A stretch of DNA of 64,000 nt from Clostridiales bacterium VE202-21 (GTDB lineage: Bacteria; Bacillota; Clostridia; Lachnospirales; Lachnospiraceae): assembly GCA_000509105.1 (NCBI GenBank), contig BAIF02000118.1:1-64000 (forward strand). The letters run 5' to 3'. Positions 55,579 to 64,000 of the stretch are shown one piece after another. Below the pieces are notes generated by a model that searched no databases, was not told the DNA's origin, and saw only the letters and a list, made by a program, of their open reading frames with translations. Every line of letters begins with the position of its first letter. Position 1 is the stretch's first letter. The translations under genes and the position numbers were made by a program.

Positions 55579-56754
55579 ATGTCAAATATTGAATTATTAG
55601 AAAAAACGCTTCCCGTCGCCCCCCTCAAGCTAGCGGCCATGGAAAGCTGTGAAAAGCTGGGGAAAAAGGTCAATGACTACATCGTATCCTTCCGAGAAAA
55701 TACGATCTGCGAAGTAAAATCCTCCTCCCCCCTCTATGTGAACTATGAATCCCGCAACTATCTCGTGGACTGCTGTTGTCCCCGTTTTGGCTCCGGTGAG
55801 GCGAAGGGGGTCTTGAAGGAGACAATCCGCGGCACGGATCTGTTTATCATGACCGATGTATGCAACTACAGCCTTACGTACACGGTCAACGGACATATCA
55901 ATCACATGTCTCCGGACGATCATTTCCAGGATCTCAAAAGGATCATTTCCGCCGCTACAGGCAAGGCAAAGCGGATCAATGTCATCATGCCTTTTATGTA
56001 TGAGAGCCGCCAGCATAAGAGGACGAAAAGAGAGTCCCTGGACTGTGCTATTGCCCTGGAAGAACTGACCGCCATGGGCGTCACCAATATCGTGACCTTT
56101 GACGCGCATGATCCCAGGGTTCAGAATGCAATCCCACTGAAAGGGTTCGACAGCTTCAATCCGCCCTATCAGTTTATGAAGGCATTATTCCGTTCAGTGC
56201 CAGACTTACGGGTAGATAAGGAGCATCTAATGATCATCAGCCCTGACGAGGGAGCCATGCACCGCGCAGTCTACTTCTCCAACATACTAGGCGTAGAGAT
56301 GGGTATGTTCTACAAGCGCCGCGACTATTCCACTGTAATCAACGGCAAGAACCCCATCGTGGCCCACGAATTCCTCGGCGACGATGTAACAGGAAAAGAC
56401 GTCATCGTCGTAGACGACATGATTTCCTCCGGTGAAAGCATGCTGGATGTAGCCAAACAGCTAAAAGACCGCCACGCAGCCAGAGTCTTCGTCTGCACCA
56501 CATTCGGCCTCTTCACGGACGGCTTCGAAAAATTCGACGAATACTACGAAAAAGGATACATTGACCGGGTAATCACAACAAACCTCACCTATCTGCCGCC
56601 GATTGTAAAAGAAAAACCCTACTTCGTAAAAGCAGATATGAGCAAATTCCTGGCACTCATCATAGATTCATTGAATCACGACACCTCCATCGGATCCGTA
56701 CTGAATCCAACCGACAAAATCCACGCACTCCTCGAAAAAAAGCGCAGGGGGTAG
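55579..56754 (+). CDS. prs: ribose-phosphate pyrophosphokinase
   Basis: 391 aa, longer than the usual ~315 but of a length known for clostridial relatives. It makes PRPP from ribose 5-phosphate and ATP for nucleotide, His and Trp synthesis. The PRPP loop VIVVDDMISSGESMLDVA and the metal/ATP region YESRQHKRTKRESL are visible; the catalytic flexible loop is less typical. The extra length is mostly in the N-terminal ~60 residues. Transcribed alone from its own promoter, facing element C downstream. Confidence 0.93.
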   Translation: MSNIELLEKTLPVAPLKLAAMESCEKLGKKVNDYIVSFRENTICEVKSSSPLYVNYESRNYLVDCCCPRFGSGEAKGVLKETIRGTDLFIMTDVCNYSLTYTVNGHINHMSPDDHFQDLKRIISAATGKAKRINVIMPFMYESRQHKRTKRESLDCAIALEELTAMGVTNIVTFDAHDPRVQNAIPLKGFDSFNPPYQFMKALFRSVPDLRVDKEHLMIISPDEGAMHRAVYFSNILGVEMGMFYKRRDYSTVINGKNPIVAHEFLGDDVTGKDVIVVDDMISSGESMLDVAKQLKDRHAARVFVCTTFGLFTDGFEKFDEYYEKGYIDRVITTNLTYLPPIVKEKPYFVKADMSKFLALIIDSLNHDTSIGSVLNPTDKIHALLEKKRRG

Positions 56755-56784
56755 AAGGGGGAAGTGGTGTCGACTCACGAGGCC

Positions 56785-57028
56785 GTCTCAGAGAAGGGGA
56801 AGGTGTTTTCGGGGACGGGAATGTGGGGGAAGCATTTCTATACAGAAAAAGAAGGATGAATCAAGGCACCGGGGACATTCGGGGAAAATTCGATAATTTT
56901 CCCCTGCAGGTCCCCTTGAAATCATAGCCTGTAGCTATGATTTCAGCCTGATTCATCCTTCTTTTTCTGTAAAGAAATGCTAACCCCCACATTCACGCCC
57001 CCGAAAACACCTTCCCCTTCTCTGAGAC
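56785..57028 (+). repeat. large folded inverted-repeat element, copy C
   Basis: Outer arms about 83 bp with a handful of mismatches (56785-56867 with 56946-57028). Tip: ACC linker; stem GGGGAC/GTCCCC (56871-56876, 56910-56915); internal loop ATTC / TGCAG; hairpin GGGGAAAATT (56881-56904); TT; hairpin GAAATCATAG (56918-56944); A. The layout equals copies at 48733-49031 and 2871-3151, with nearly all paired bases changed. Lies between convergent prs and DUF1653 genes, where it may also end transcription. Confidence 0.88.
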
Positions 57029-57050
57029 TACTCACATCCAACCGGAACAT

Positions 57051-57166
57051 CCCCCTCCGGAGTGCCCGCGACGGAATGCAGCGGATGTGTACCGGCGGAT
57101 GCATATCTATATACCTAATGACAGTGTAAATAATGTCTCCAAACCAGTCAGCCAAGATCCACCGCC
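57051..57166 (+). repeat. module-2 repeat E, directly after element C
   Basis: Shares CGACGGAATGCAGCGGAT, ATAATGTCTCCA and AGATCCACCGCC with the module at 49057-49185, in the same order and spacing. Starts 22 nt after element C. The interior differs: no long perfect hairpin is present here. Confidence 0.7.
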
Positions 57167-57220
57167 CCCGAAAAAGGGTGCGTCGGCTTCAGGATAAGGC
57201 ATTCCGGCGGGAATGTCCAG

Positions 57221-57272
57221 CGTCAGTCCTGCTGTGCCGGTGCGGGGGCTGGCCGGCACAGCAGGACTGACG
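57221..57272. repeat. 20-bp perfect hairpin followed by CGTCCCCA
   Basis: CGTCAGTCCTGCTGTGCCGG (57221-57240) and its exact complement (57253-57272), 12-nt loop. Then CGTCCCCATACCAGCC, resembling the end of module D (CGTCCCCAGCCAGCC). Just before the DUF1653 stop; could act as its terminator, but no T-run is present. Confidence 0.7.
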
Positions 57273-57299
57273 CGTCCCCATACCAGCCACATTCTCGCC

Positions 57300-57797
57300 T
57301 TATCTAAGCCTCCCCGTCTCGTACTTGATTTTCATTCTCAGGCAGTTGATGACTCCCTCATACTGCTGTTCGGGTGTTTTTCCTGATTCTGTATATCCCA
57401 GGCTTTCTGCCGCTGTACTGAGGAAGTGCTGGTTCAGCTCTGTCCTGTGGCGCTGGAGGAACTTGAGTTTTTCTTCATTGGACTCCAGATCCAGGAAGCG
57501 GATGATCAGGGGAACTTCTTCTTGTACCGGCTCCTCTTCAGATAACGTCTCCCCAGGCTTTACAAAACCAGTCAGTTCGAAGCGGTATTCCTGGGGGGCA
57601 TCCGGATATTTTTCATGGTCCACCGGACTTAGGAACATATCCAGAGGGCGTGCATAGATGCCGAGTCCGCCGTAGAGGGCTTCATATACCACCAGCTCTT
57701 CGGCTGTTTCCGTGTGCACTGCCATGTGCAGTACTTTGTAGCGTTTTCCTTTAAAATGTGTGTATATTTCTCCCTCTCTTGGTCTTTTGCGGCTCAT
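57300..57797 (-). CDS. DUF1653 domain protein
   Basis: 165 aa. The N-terminal ~65 residues are the DUF1653 domain: REGEIYTHFKGKRYKVLHMA, then ETAEELVVYEALYGGLGIYARPLDMFLSPVDHEKYP, visible as ELVVYEALYGG and ARPLDMF. The C-terminal ~90 residues are an unassigned helical region. ATG 57797 follows AAGGAG by 8 nt. Function unknown. Confidence 0.85.
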   Translation of the reverse strand: MSRKRPREGEIYTHFKGKRYKVLHMAVHTETAEELVVYEALYGGLGIYARPLDMFLSPVDHEKYPDAPQEYRFELTGFVKPGETLSEEEPVQEEVPLIIRFLDLESNEEKLKFLQRHRTELNQHFLSTAAESLGYTESGKTPEQQYEGVINCLRMKIKYETGRLR

Positions 57798-57911
57798 ATG
57801 AAACACTCCTTTTCTACTCTTTATTTCCAGTAGTAAGGACTACTGGTTCTTGGGCCTTACATTCCGCGGGACAAAAGCTGTGCGTACGAAAATCGGGCCT
57901 GCTGTTTAACA

Positions 57912-57948
57912 AAACTGCCGGCAAATCAATTTACATTCATCTGCCGGC
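57912..57948 (-). terminator. terminator of ilvA
   Basis: Stem GCCGGCA/TGCCGGC (57917-57923 and 57942-57948), then AGTTTTGTT on the minus strand. Confidence 0.7.
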
Positions 57949-57975
57949 CGCTGCTATTTCAATATCACTTTTTCT

Positions 57976-59190
57976 TTAGTATAATTTTGCGCTGATCAGT
58001 TTCGGGCGAAAGCCTTTTTTCTCAAGGGCATTCAGTATCTTATGTTTGTGTTCTGTGCCGAAAGCCTCCATTGTTATACGAAGTTCTACCGCTGCGTTTC
58101 TGTTTGTGCTTACAAACTGGTTGTGCTCCAGCTTGATCACATTGCCCTGCTCGTCCGCAATTGTAGCGGCCACACTCACCAGCTCACCCGGCTTGTCCGG
58201 AAGCAGTACGGATACGGAGAAGATACGGTCTCTCTGGATCAGGCCGTGCTGTACGATGGAAGACATGGTTATGACATCCATGTTGCCGCCGCTCAGGATG
58301 CAGACAACCTTTTTGCCCTTGCACTCGAGCTGTTTTAATGCCGCAACAGAGAGAAGCCCGGAATTCTCCACAATCATTTTATGGTTCTCTACCATATCCA
58401 GAAAGGCGCCGATCAGCTCGTCGTCCTCAACCAAAAGGATGTCGTCTACATTTTCCTGTACATATGGCAGATTCTGAACTCCGACGGCTTTCACCGCAGT
58501 GCCGTCAGCTATTGTGTTGGCGCTCTCCAGTTCCACCACTTCCCCGGCCTGGAGAGCCGCCGTCATGCTGGCTGCCTCCGCAGGTTCCACACCGATCACT
58601 TTGATCTTCGGATTCAGCATTTTTGCCAGCGTAGCCACTCCGGATATGAGACCGCCTCCCCCTATGGGGACGAGGATATAGTCTACCGTCGGCAGTTCCT
58701 GGACGATCTCCATGGCAATGGTTCCCTGGCCGGTTGCAACGTCCAGGTCGTCAAAGGGATGGACGAAGGTATAGCCGTGCTTTTCGGCGAGCTCTAAGGC
58801 ATAGGCGCAGGCATCGTCATATACATCCCCGTAAAGAATGACCTCGGCCCCGTAACTCTTTGTACGGTTAACTTTGATCAGAGGTGTAACTGTCGGCATG
58901 ACAATTGTTGCCTTGCATCCATATTTTTTTGCGGCGTAGGCAACTCCCTGGGCATGGTTGCCGGCGGATGCGGTAATCAGACCTTTCTGCCTGGCTTCCT
59001 CAGACAGAGTGCTGATCTTGTAGTAGGCGCCCCGGAGCTTATATGCACCGGTGTGCTGCATATTTTCGGGCTTCAGATATACCTTGCCACCGCTCGCCTC
59101 GCTCAGATAATCGCTGTATATCAGCTTGGTCTGGTTTGTTACCTGTTTTACGATTTCGCTTGCTTCTTCAAACTTCTCTAATGTTAACAT
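57976..59190 (-). CDS. ilvA: threonine ammonia-lyase (PLP enzyme with ACT-like domain)
   Basis: 404 aa. Converts threonine to 2-oxobutanoate and ammonia. PLP lysine in PENMQHTGAYKLRGAYYK, the glycine loop SAGNHAQGVAYAAKKYG, VPIGGGGLISGVA, and Ser/Gly near the end in CILSGGNMD. The C-terminal ~70 residues (VSVLLPDKPGELVSVAATIAD) form an ACT-type regulatory domain. This short-form enzyme may serve isoleucine synthesis or catabolic threonine use; both names ilvA and tdcB are in use. Downstream of ftsY on the same strand, 20 bp apart. Confidence 0.95.
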   Translation of the reverse strand: MLTLEKFEEASEIVKQVTNQTKLIYSDYLSEASGGKVYLKPENMQHTGAYKLRGAYYKISTLSEEARQKGLITASAGNHAQGVAYAAKKYGCKATIVMPTVTPLIKVNRTKSYGAEVILYGDVYDDACAYALELAEKHGYTFVHPFDDLDVATGQGTIAMEIVQELPTVDYILVPIGGGGLISGVATLAKMLNPKIKVIGVEPAEAASMTAALQAGEVVELESANTIADGTAVKAVGVQNLPYVQENVDDILLVEDDELIGAFLDMVENHKMIVENSGLLSVAALKQLECKGKKVVCILSGGNMDVITMSSIVQHGLIQRDRIFSVSVLLPDKPGELVSVAATIADEQGNVIKLEHNQFVSTNRNAAVELRITMEAFGTEHKHKILNALEKKGFRPKLISAKLY

Positions 59191-59210
59191 TTTACCCCTT
59201 CTTTCTTAGG

Positions 59211-60161
59211 CTATTCCCCGCTGTTCTCTTCTTTTGAGTCACTGTAGAATAGCGCGTTTACAAATTCATCCGCATCAAATTTCTGTAAATCATCTATGGT
59301 CTCGCCCACACCGATATATTTAACGGGGATTCCCAGCTCCGCCTGGATCGCCACTGCAATTCCGCCTTTTGCAGTTCCGTCCATCTTAGTTAGTATGACT
59401 CCTGTAATATCGGATACTTCGTTGAATTCTTTTGCCTGTGACAGTGCATTCTGCCCTGTGGTGGCATCCAGAACAACCAGCGTTTCTTTATGTGCCTCCG
59501 GATACTCTCTGTCGATCACCCGGTTGATCTTTTTCAGCTCCTCCATCAGGTTTTTCTTGTTGTGGAGGCGTCCCGCCGTATCACACAGCAGGATATCGGC
59601 CTTCCTTGCCCTTGCTGCCGCCACTGCGTCAAAGACTATGGATGCGGGATCTGCGCCCTCCTGGCCGCCTATCATCTCTACCTGTGCCCTGTTCGCCCAC
59701 TCCTTCAGCTGCTCTCCCGCTGCCGCCCGAAATGTATCCGCAGCCGCCAGTATTACTTTCTTGTGCTGCTCACGGAACTTGCCAGCCAGCTTTCCAATTG
59801 TGGTTGTCTTGCCGACCCCATTCACTCCAATCACGAATACGACCGAGATGCGGTTCTCGAATTCGTAGGCAGTCTCCCCCACATTCATCTGCTCCTTGAT
59901 GCTCTCAATGAGCAGCTCCCTGCACTCGATTGGTTCTTTGATATGCTTTTCCTTCACTTTTGCTTTCAAGTCTTCCATGATCTCCATGGTCGTGTGGACA
60001 CCCAGATCTCCCATGATCAGTGTCTCTTCCAGCTCTTCGTAAAAATCATCGTCTATTTTTGAAAAGCCATGGAAAATGCTGTCCATACCGGAGACGATAT
60101 TATCTCTTGTTTTGGTCAGGCCGGATACCAGCCGTTTAAAAAAGCCCTGCTTTTCCTCCAT
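59211..60161 (-). CDS. ftsY: signal recognition particle receptor FtsY
   Basis: 316 aa. The NG domain of the SRP receptor GTPase, which docks ribosome-nascent chain complexes at the membrane. N-terminal basic helices (KRLVSGLTKTRDNIVSGM), G1 GVNGVGKTTTIGKLAG, DTAGRLHNKKNLMEEL, TKMDGTAKGG. The acidic A domain is short, as in many Gram-positives. It lies 54 bp after smc; a hairpin AACAGTTC/GGAACTG at about 60188-60211 lies in that gap. Confidence 0.97.
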   Translation of the reverse strand: MEEKQGFFKRLVSGLTKTRDNIVSGMDSIFHGFSKIDDDFYEELEETLIMGDLGVHTTMEIMEDLKAKVKEKHIKEPIECRELLIESIKEQMNVGETAYEFENRISVVFVIGVNGVGKTTTIGKLAGKFREQHKKVILAAADTFRAAAGEQLKEWANRAQVEMIGGQEGADPASIVFDAVAAARARKADILLCDTAGRLHNKKNLMEELKKINRVIDREYPEAHKETLVVLDATTGQNALSQAKEFNEVSDITGVILTKMDGTAKGGIAVAIQAELGIPVKYIGVGETIDDLQKFDADEFVNALFYSDSKEENSGE

Positions 60162-60215
60162 TTTCTTCTCCCTCGCTATCTTTTTTTAACAGTTCAGATA
60201 AGCCGGAACTGCTGT

Positions 60216-63200
60216 CTATTTTTCCAGTTCATCCTCCAGAAGATCCACGGATACCAGTGTGGACACCCCCTTCTCCTGCATGGTGATCCCGTACAGCCTG
60301 TCCGCAGAAGTCATGGTTCCTCTTCTGTGGGTAATAACAATGAACTGCGTGTTCCTGGTCAGCTTGTGCAGATACTGTGCAAAGCGCACTACGTTGTTGT
60401 CATCCAGGGCCGCCTCAATCTCATCCAGAAGGCAGAACGGTGATGGCTTCAGGTTTTGTATCGCAAACAGCAGAGAAATCGCTGTGAGCGCCTTCTCCCC
60501 ACCGGAGAGCTGCATCATATTCTGGAGCTTTTTGCCCGGCGGCTGTGCAATGATCCGGATCCCTGCTTCCAGGATATCCTCGTCCTCCATCAGTTCCAGA
60601 GTTCCTTTTCCGCCTCCGAAAAGCTGTTTGAATACAATGTCAAACTCCTTTGAAATCAGCGCGAACTGTTCTTCAAACTGCTTTCTCATGGCCGCATCCA
60701 GCTCATCTATGATCTTCATCAGCGTCGCTTCCGCCTCTACCAGATCATCGTGCTGGCCCTTGAGGAACTCGTAGCGCTCCGATACACTTTTATAGTCGTC
60801 GATTGCATTGACATTGACAGAACCCAGTTTCTTAATCTCGCCTTTCAGCGCCTGGATCTGTCGCTTCATATACGAGAGATCCGTCAGATTTTCATTACGC
60901 AGCTCCATCGCATGGTTGTAGGTCAGTTCATACTCATCCCACATATAGTTGATCTGCTTCTCAGAGGCCTCCTCATAGGATTCCCTGCGGCTGCTCAGCC
61001 GGAAGCACTCCTTATCCAGTTCGGACATGTGTCTGGAGAGTTCCTCCCTCTTTCCGAGAAATGCCTTATGCTTCTGGTTCAGCTCCTCCCGCTTGGCGAC
61101 CTGGCTCTTGATCTCTGTATTTATCTCCTCAAAAAGCTCTTTTGAATTTTCAATGGTCTCTCTAAGATCCTGGATCTTGTCCTCTTTTTCCTGAATTTCT
61201 TCGGAAGCATTACCTTTATTGATGTCCAGTTCCTTTAATTCTATCTCGAACTTTTCCGTTTCTTCCTGAATTCGCGTTATGTTTTCCAGAATAAACGCAT
61301 TCTGCTGTTCCAGGCTCGCATATGCCAGATGCACTTCTTCCGAATGTCTCAGCTGGACGGTCTCCTTTTCCTTGTCGGATTCCAGGCTTTCCTGCAGCTC
61401 CCCGATCCGGTTGTTCAGCTCCTTCTCCAGGGCTTCTGATGTCTCCAGTTCCATCTGGATGGAGTCCTCATTATCCAGGATCTCCCGCAGCCTCAGTTCT
61501 AAGCCCTCCTGCTCCTTGAGATACCCTTCACAGCGTAATTTAGCTTCGCGCTGCCGGTTCTGAACCTGCTCCACATTCATTTTCGCAGTGTTCTCTTTAA
61601 CGGACGCTCTTCTGAGTTTCTGCTGGATCTCATCAATAGCACTGTAGCATGAAGTACGTTTTGCTTTGATCTCGTTCACCGACTGCTCACAGTCATCCAT
61701 CTCTTTTTTCAGCATCCTGACCGTTTTTTCAAATTCTTCTATCTCCCGCCTTCTGCTCAGCAGGTTGCTGGAATTCTTGAAAGCGCCTCCGGTCATGGAG
61801 CCTCCGGGATTCATGAGTTCTCCTTCCAGAGTGACAAGCCGGAGCGATTGTTTGTATTTTCTGGCCAGTCGGATTCCGTTATCAATGTTATCCACTACAA
61901 TGGTTCTGCCAAGCAACTGTTCAGCCAGCCCCATAAATCGGTCCTCCACCTGCACCAGCGTGCTGGCAAGGCCGATCACACCGGGCTCCTTCAGTGCTTC
62001 CTGCTGGCGGATCCCGCCGCCTCCATGCATGCTTGTCAGAGGCAGGAACGTGGCACGCCCAAACTTATTCTGCTTGAGATAGGCGATCATCCGCTTGGCG
62101 GTTTCCTCATTGTCGGTGACAATGTTCTGGATATTGCCTCCCAAAGCCGTCTCCACGGCGATCTCATATTCTTTTTCTACTTTAATGATATCCGCAACAA
62201 CACCGATCAGTCCCTTTTCCCTGTCCTTATTGCTCATAATCCTGCGGATGCTGTTGCCGTATCCGTCGTATCGCTCGGTTATGTTCTTTAAGGATTCCAG
62301 ACGGGAAGACTCTCTGTGGTAGGCGGTCTGTCCAATACGCAGCTGCTCCTGCTTCCCGGACAGTTCCTGCTGGAGCTTATCGATCTCCTGCTCATTCGTG
62401 CCGATCTGTTCCGTATAAGCATGGATTCTCCCGGAAATCTGCTGCAGCTCTTCCTCGTATGCGGCGAGTACTTCATTCTGTTTCTCCGCGTCTGACGACA
62501 CCTCCAGGATCAGCCTGCCCAGTTCGGATTTTCTCGTTGTAATCTGCTCCTGTGTCGTTGCATAATGCTGGATCTTAGCCTTAGTGGACGCCCTGTTATT
62601 CAGAAGCTCTATGATCTCGGCCTTACTCTGTTCAATCTGCGCCGTATCCGAGGCAATCCGGCTCTGCACATCCACCAGCGCTTCCTTTGCCTGTGCATCG
62701 CTCTTTGCAACTTCCGCGAGCCTGGCCCTTACAGAAGTCTGTTCCCTTGCAAGTTCCGCCCGCTGGGCCTGTCTGGTCTCTATCTCCACACGGATCGTAC
62801 TGAGACGGTTATCATAGTGCTCGTCATTCATCCGAACCGTATTGATCTGTTCTTTCAGAACATTGATCTGTCCCTCCAGCTGCTGCTTGAGAAGGGTCGT
62901 CTCATTGAGCTGGCTCTTTGCCTTTTCAATGGAAAAGTCGATGCTGTCCACTTCCTCCTCAATGGCCTCGTACTCCGTCTTCATCTCTTCGTACCGGACG
63001 TTTGCTTCTTCAAGCTCGTCCGAAGCGATTTGATACTTACTGTTCAGATCACGAATCTGATCTTTGATCCGCTCCGTCTCCAACAGGAACATATTAATAT
63101 CGTAAGTCTTGAGTTCTTCCTTCTTCTTGAGATACTCCCTCGCCACCTCGGACTGGCGTTTTAAAGGCCCGATCTGCTTTTCAAGCTCTGAGAGAATATC

Positions 63201-63776
63201 ATTGACACGGGTCAGGTTCTGTCTTTCCTCATCCAGTTTTCTGACTGACAGGTTCTTACGCCTCTTAAACTTAACAATCCCCGCAGCCTCGTCGAACAGC
63301 TCTCTCCTCTCCTCGGGCTTTCCGCTCAGGATCTTATCGATCTGCCCCTGTCCGATAATCGAATATCCCTCTTTCCCGATGCCGGTGTCATAAAACATCT
63401 CATTGATGTCCTTCAGACGGCATCCCGCGCCATTTATCAGATATTCGCTCTCACCGGACCGGTACAGCTTTCTCGTAACCGTAACCTCCTCGTAATCTAC
63501 CGGAAGCTGATGGTCGGAATTGTCCAGCGTAATGGCCACCGATGCATAGCTCAGAGGCTTTCGGTTCTCTGTGCCGGAAAAGATGACATCCTGCATACTC
63601 CCGCCACGGAGCTGCTTTACCCGCTGTTCTCCGAGAACCCAGCGTACCGCATCGGCAACGTTGCTCTTGCCGCTGCCGTTCGGACCGACGATACCGGTTA
63701 TTCCGTTGTGGAAGTCGAATTTTATTTTGTTGGCAAAAGACTTAAAGCCCTGTACCTCAATGCTTTTTAAATACAT
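60216..63776 (-). CDS. smc: chromosome segregation protein SMC
   Basis: 1186 aa, full length. N-terminal Walker A GPNGSGKSNVADAVRWVLG, coiled coil (~170-500), hinge (~500-680, with GGSMTGGAFKNSS), second coiled coil, then the C-terminal signature LSGGEKALTAISLLFA (~1090) and Walker B PFCLLDEIEAALDD. Acts with ScpAB in chromosome condensation and segregation. Usual clostridial order rnc-smc-ftsY. Confidence 0.98.
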   Translation of the reverse strand: MYLKSIEVQGFKSFANKIKFDFHNGITGIVGPNGSGKSNVADAVRWVLGEQRVKQLRGGSMQDVIFSGTENRKPLSYASVAITLDNSDHQLPVDYEEVTVTRKLYRSGESEYLINGAGCRLKDINEMFYDTGIGKEGYSIIGQGQIDKILSGKPEERRELFDEAAGIVKFKRRKNLSVRKLDEERQNLTRVNDILSELEKQIGPLKRQSEVAREYLKKKEELKTYDINMFLLETERIKDQIRDLNSKYQIASDELEEANVRYEEMKTEYEAIEEEVDSIDFSIEKAKSQLNETTLLKQQLEGQINVLKEQINTVRMNDEHYDNRLSTIRVEIETRQAQRAELAREQTSVRARLAEVAKSDAQAKEALVDVQSRIASDTAQIEQSKAEIIELLNNRASTKAKIQHYATTQEQITTRKSELGRLILEVSSDAEKQNEVLAAYEEELQQISGRIHAYTEQIGTNEQEIDKLQQELSGKQEQLRIGQTAYHRESSRLESLKNITERYDGYGNSIRRIMSNKDREKGLIGVVADIIKVEKEYEIAVETALGGNIQNIVTDNEETAKRMIAYLKQNKFGRATFLPLTSMHGGGGIRQQEALKEPGVIGLASTLVQVEDRFMGLAEQLLGRTIVVDNIDNGIRLARKYKQSLRLVTLEGELMNPGGSMTGGAFKNSSNLLSRRREIEEFEKTVRMLKKEMDDCEQSVNEIKAKRTSCYSAIDEIQQKLRRASVKENTAKMNVEQVQNRQREAKLRCEGYLKEQEGLELRLREILDNEDSIQMELETSEALEKELNNRIGELQESLESDKEKETVQLRHSEEVHLAYASLEQQNAFILENITRIQEETEKFEIELKELDINKGNASEEIQEKEDKIQDLRETIENSKELFEEINTEIKSQVAKREELNQKHKAFLGKREELSRHMSELDKECFRLSSRRESYEEASEKQINYMWDEYELTYNHAMELRNENLTDLSYMKRQIQALKGEIKKLGSVNVNAIDDYKSVSERYEFLKGQHDDLVEAEATLMKIIDELDAAMRKQFEEQFALISKEFDIVFKQLFGGGKGTLELMEDEDILEAGIRIIAQPPGKKLQNMMQLSGGEKALTAISLLFAIQNLKPSPFCLLDEIEAALDDNNVVRFAQYLHKLTRNTQFIVITHRRGTMTSADRLYGITMQEKGVSTLVSVDLLEDELEK

Positions 63777-63788
63777 ATAACACCTGCT

Positions 63789-64000
63789 CTATTTTTCTTT
63801 TCTCAATGCTAGTATTGCTTTATATGCGGCTTCCTGTTCCGCGGCCTTTTTGGTTCTTCCTTTTCCTATGCCGTAGCCATTTTCCTCAATCATGACCTCC
63901 ACGAAGAAAGCCTTATTATGGTCAGGCCCTTCTTCTTTGATCAGCCGGTATGAAATACTCCCTGCCATTCTTGCCTGCACAATCTCCTGCAAAATAGTCT
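63789..64000 (-). CDS. rnc: ribonuclease III, C-terminal part
   Basis: Open to the window edge, so only the last ~70 codons are present. They form a double-stranded-RNA-binding domain (LQEIVQARM, GPDHNKAFFVEVMI, GYGIGKGRTKKAAEQEAAYKAI). Position immediately upstream of smc matches the conserved rnc-smc-ftsY cluster. The catalytic domain would lie beyond 64000. Confidence 0.9.
   Translation of the reverse strand, partial: TILQEIVQARMAGSISYRLIKEEGPDHNKAFFVEVMIEENGYGIGKGRTKKAAEQEAAYKAILALRKEK

Overview
The window looks like chromosomal DNA of an anaerobic, spore-forming Firmicute of the Lachnospiraceae type. The evidence is a sporulation gene (spoIVA), the clostridial order der-plsY-gpsA-spoIVA, a GGGtGRT protein paired with a NifU-like Fe-S scaffold, a Gram-positive RqcH, a bifunctional chorismate mutase/prephenate dehydratase, and AGGAGG-type ribosome binding sites throughout. 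The genus cannot be fixed from sequence alone. No tRNA, rRNA 16S/23S/5S, CRISPR array, transposase or prophage block was seen. RNase P RNA is present.

Layout. 0-9 kb: ABC-F protein, flavodoxin-type flavoprotein, lactate dehydrogenase, a YtrA-like GntR/ABC operon and a MATE transporter. 9-20 kb (accessory): an acidic four-helix membrane protein, a cupin, a lantibiotic-immunity-type ABC transporter, a 1310-residue soluble multi-PAS hybrid histidine kinase, a TetR regulator and the GGGtGRT/NifU-like pair. 20.6-26.6 kb: a MacAB-like exporter with an unusual adaptor and a beta-helix lipoprotein, flanked by inverted copies of a short repeat. 27-32 kb: cinA-pgsA-rimO, rpoZ, gmk and yicC. 32-44 kb: rqcH, a lipoprotein, a DUF815 ATPase, pheA, nitroreductase, pyrBI, a MarR/flavodoxin pair, a degenerate recombinase, DAHP synthase and rnpB. 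44-49 kb: rnhA, MBL hydrolase, MogA-like protein, amidohydrolase and purine nucleoside phosphorylase. 49-64 kb: spoIVA, gpsA, plsY, der, a DUF512 radical-SAM-like gene, prs, DUF1653, ilvA, ftsY, smc and the 3' end of rnc.

The most unusual signal is a family of three large folded elements in intergenic DNA (2871-3151 on the minus strand; 48733-49031 and 56785-57028 on the plus strand). Each has outer inverted-repeat arms of 48-83 bp, a weaker second stem, and the same three-way-junction tip. The tip has a 3-nt linker, a 5-6 bp stem, a roughly 5x5 internal loop (5' ATTCA-like, 3' CTCAG-like), a 10-bp hairpin, a 2-nt linker, a second 10-12 bp hairpin and one unpaired base. Stem sequences differ between copies but stay paired, which is the pattern expected of a conserved structured RNA (or a cruciform DNA element). 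Two copies are followed by a second, sequence-conserved module that also occurs alone upstream of rqcH. I do not recognise the family.

A second general observation is that seven genes are broken by what is in every case a single missing base, at runs of identical bases or GG/CC pairs. Most of these proteins are otherwise fully conserved, so base-calling errors are the simplest explanation. The coordinates given for those genes are for the restored reading frames.
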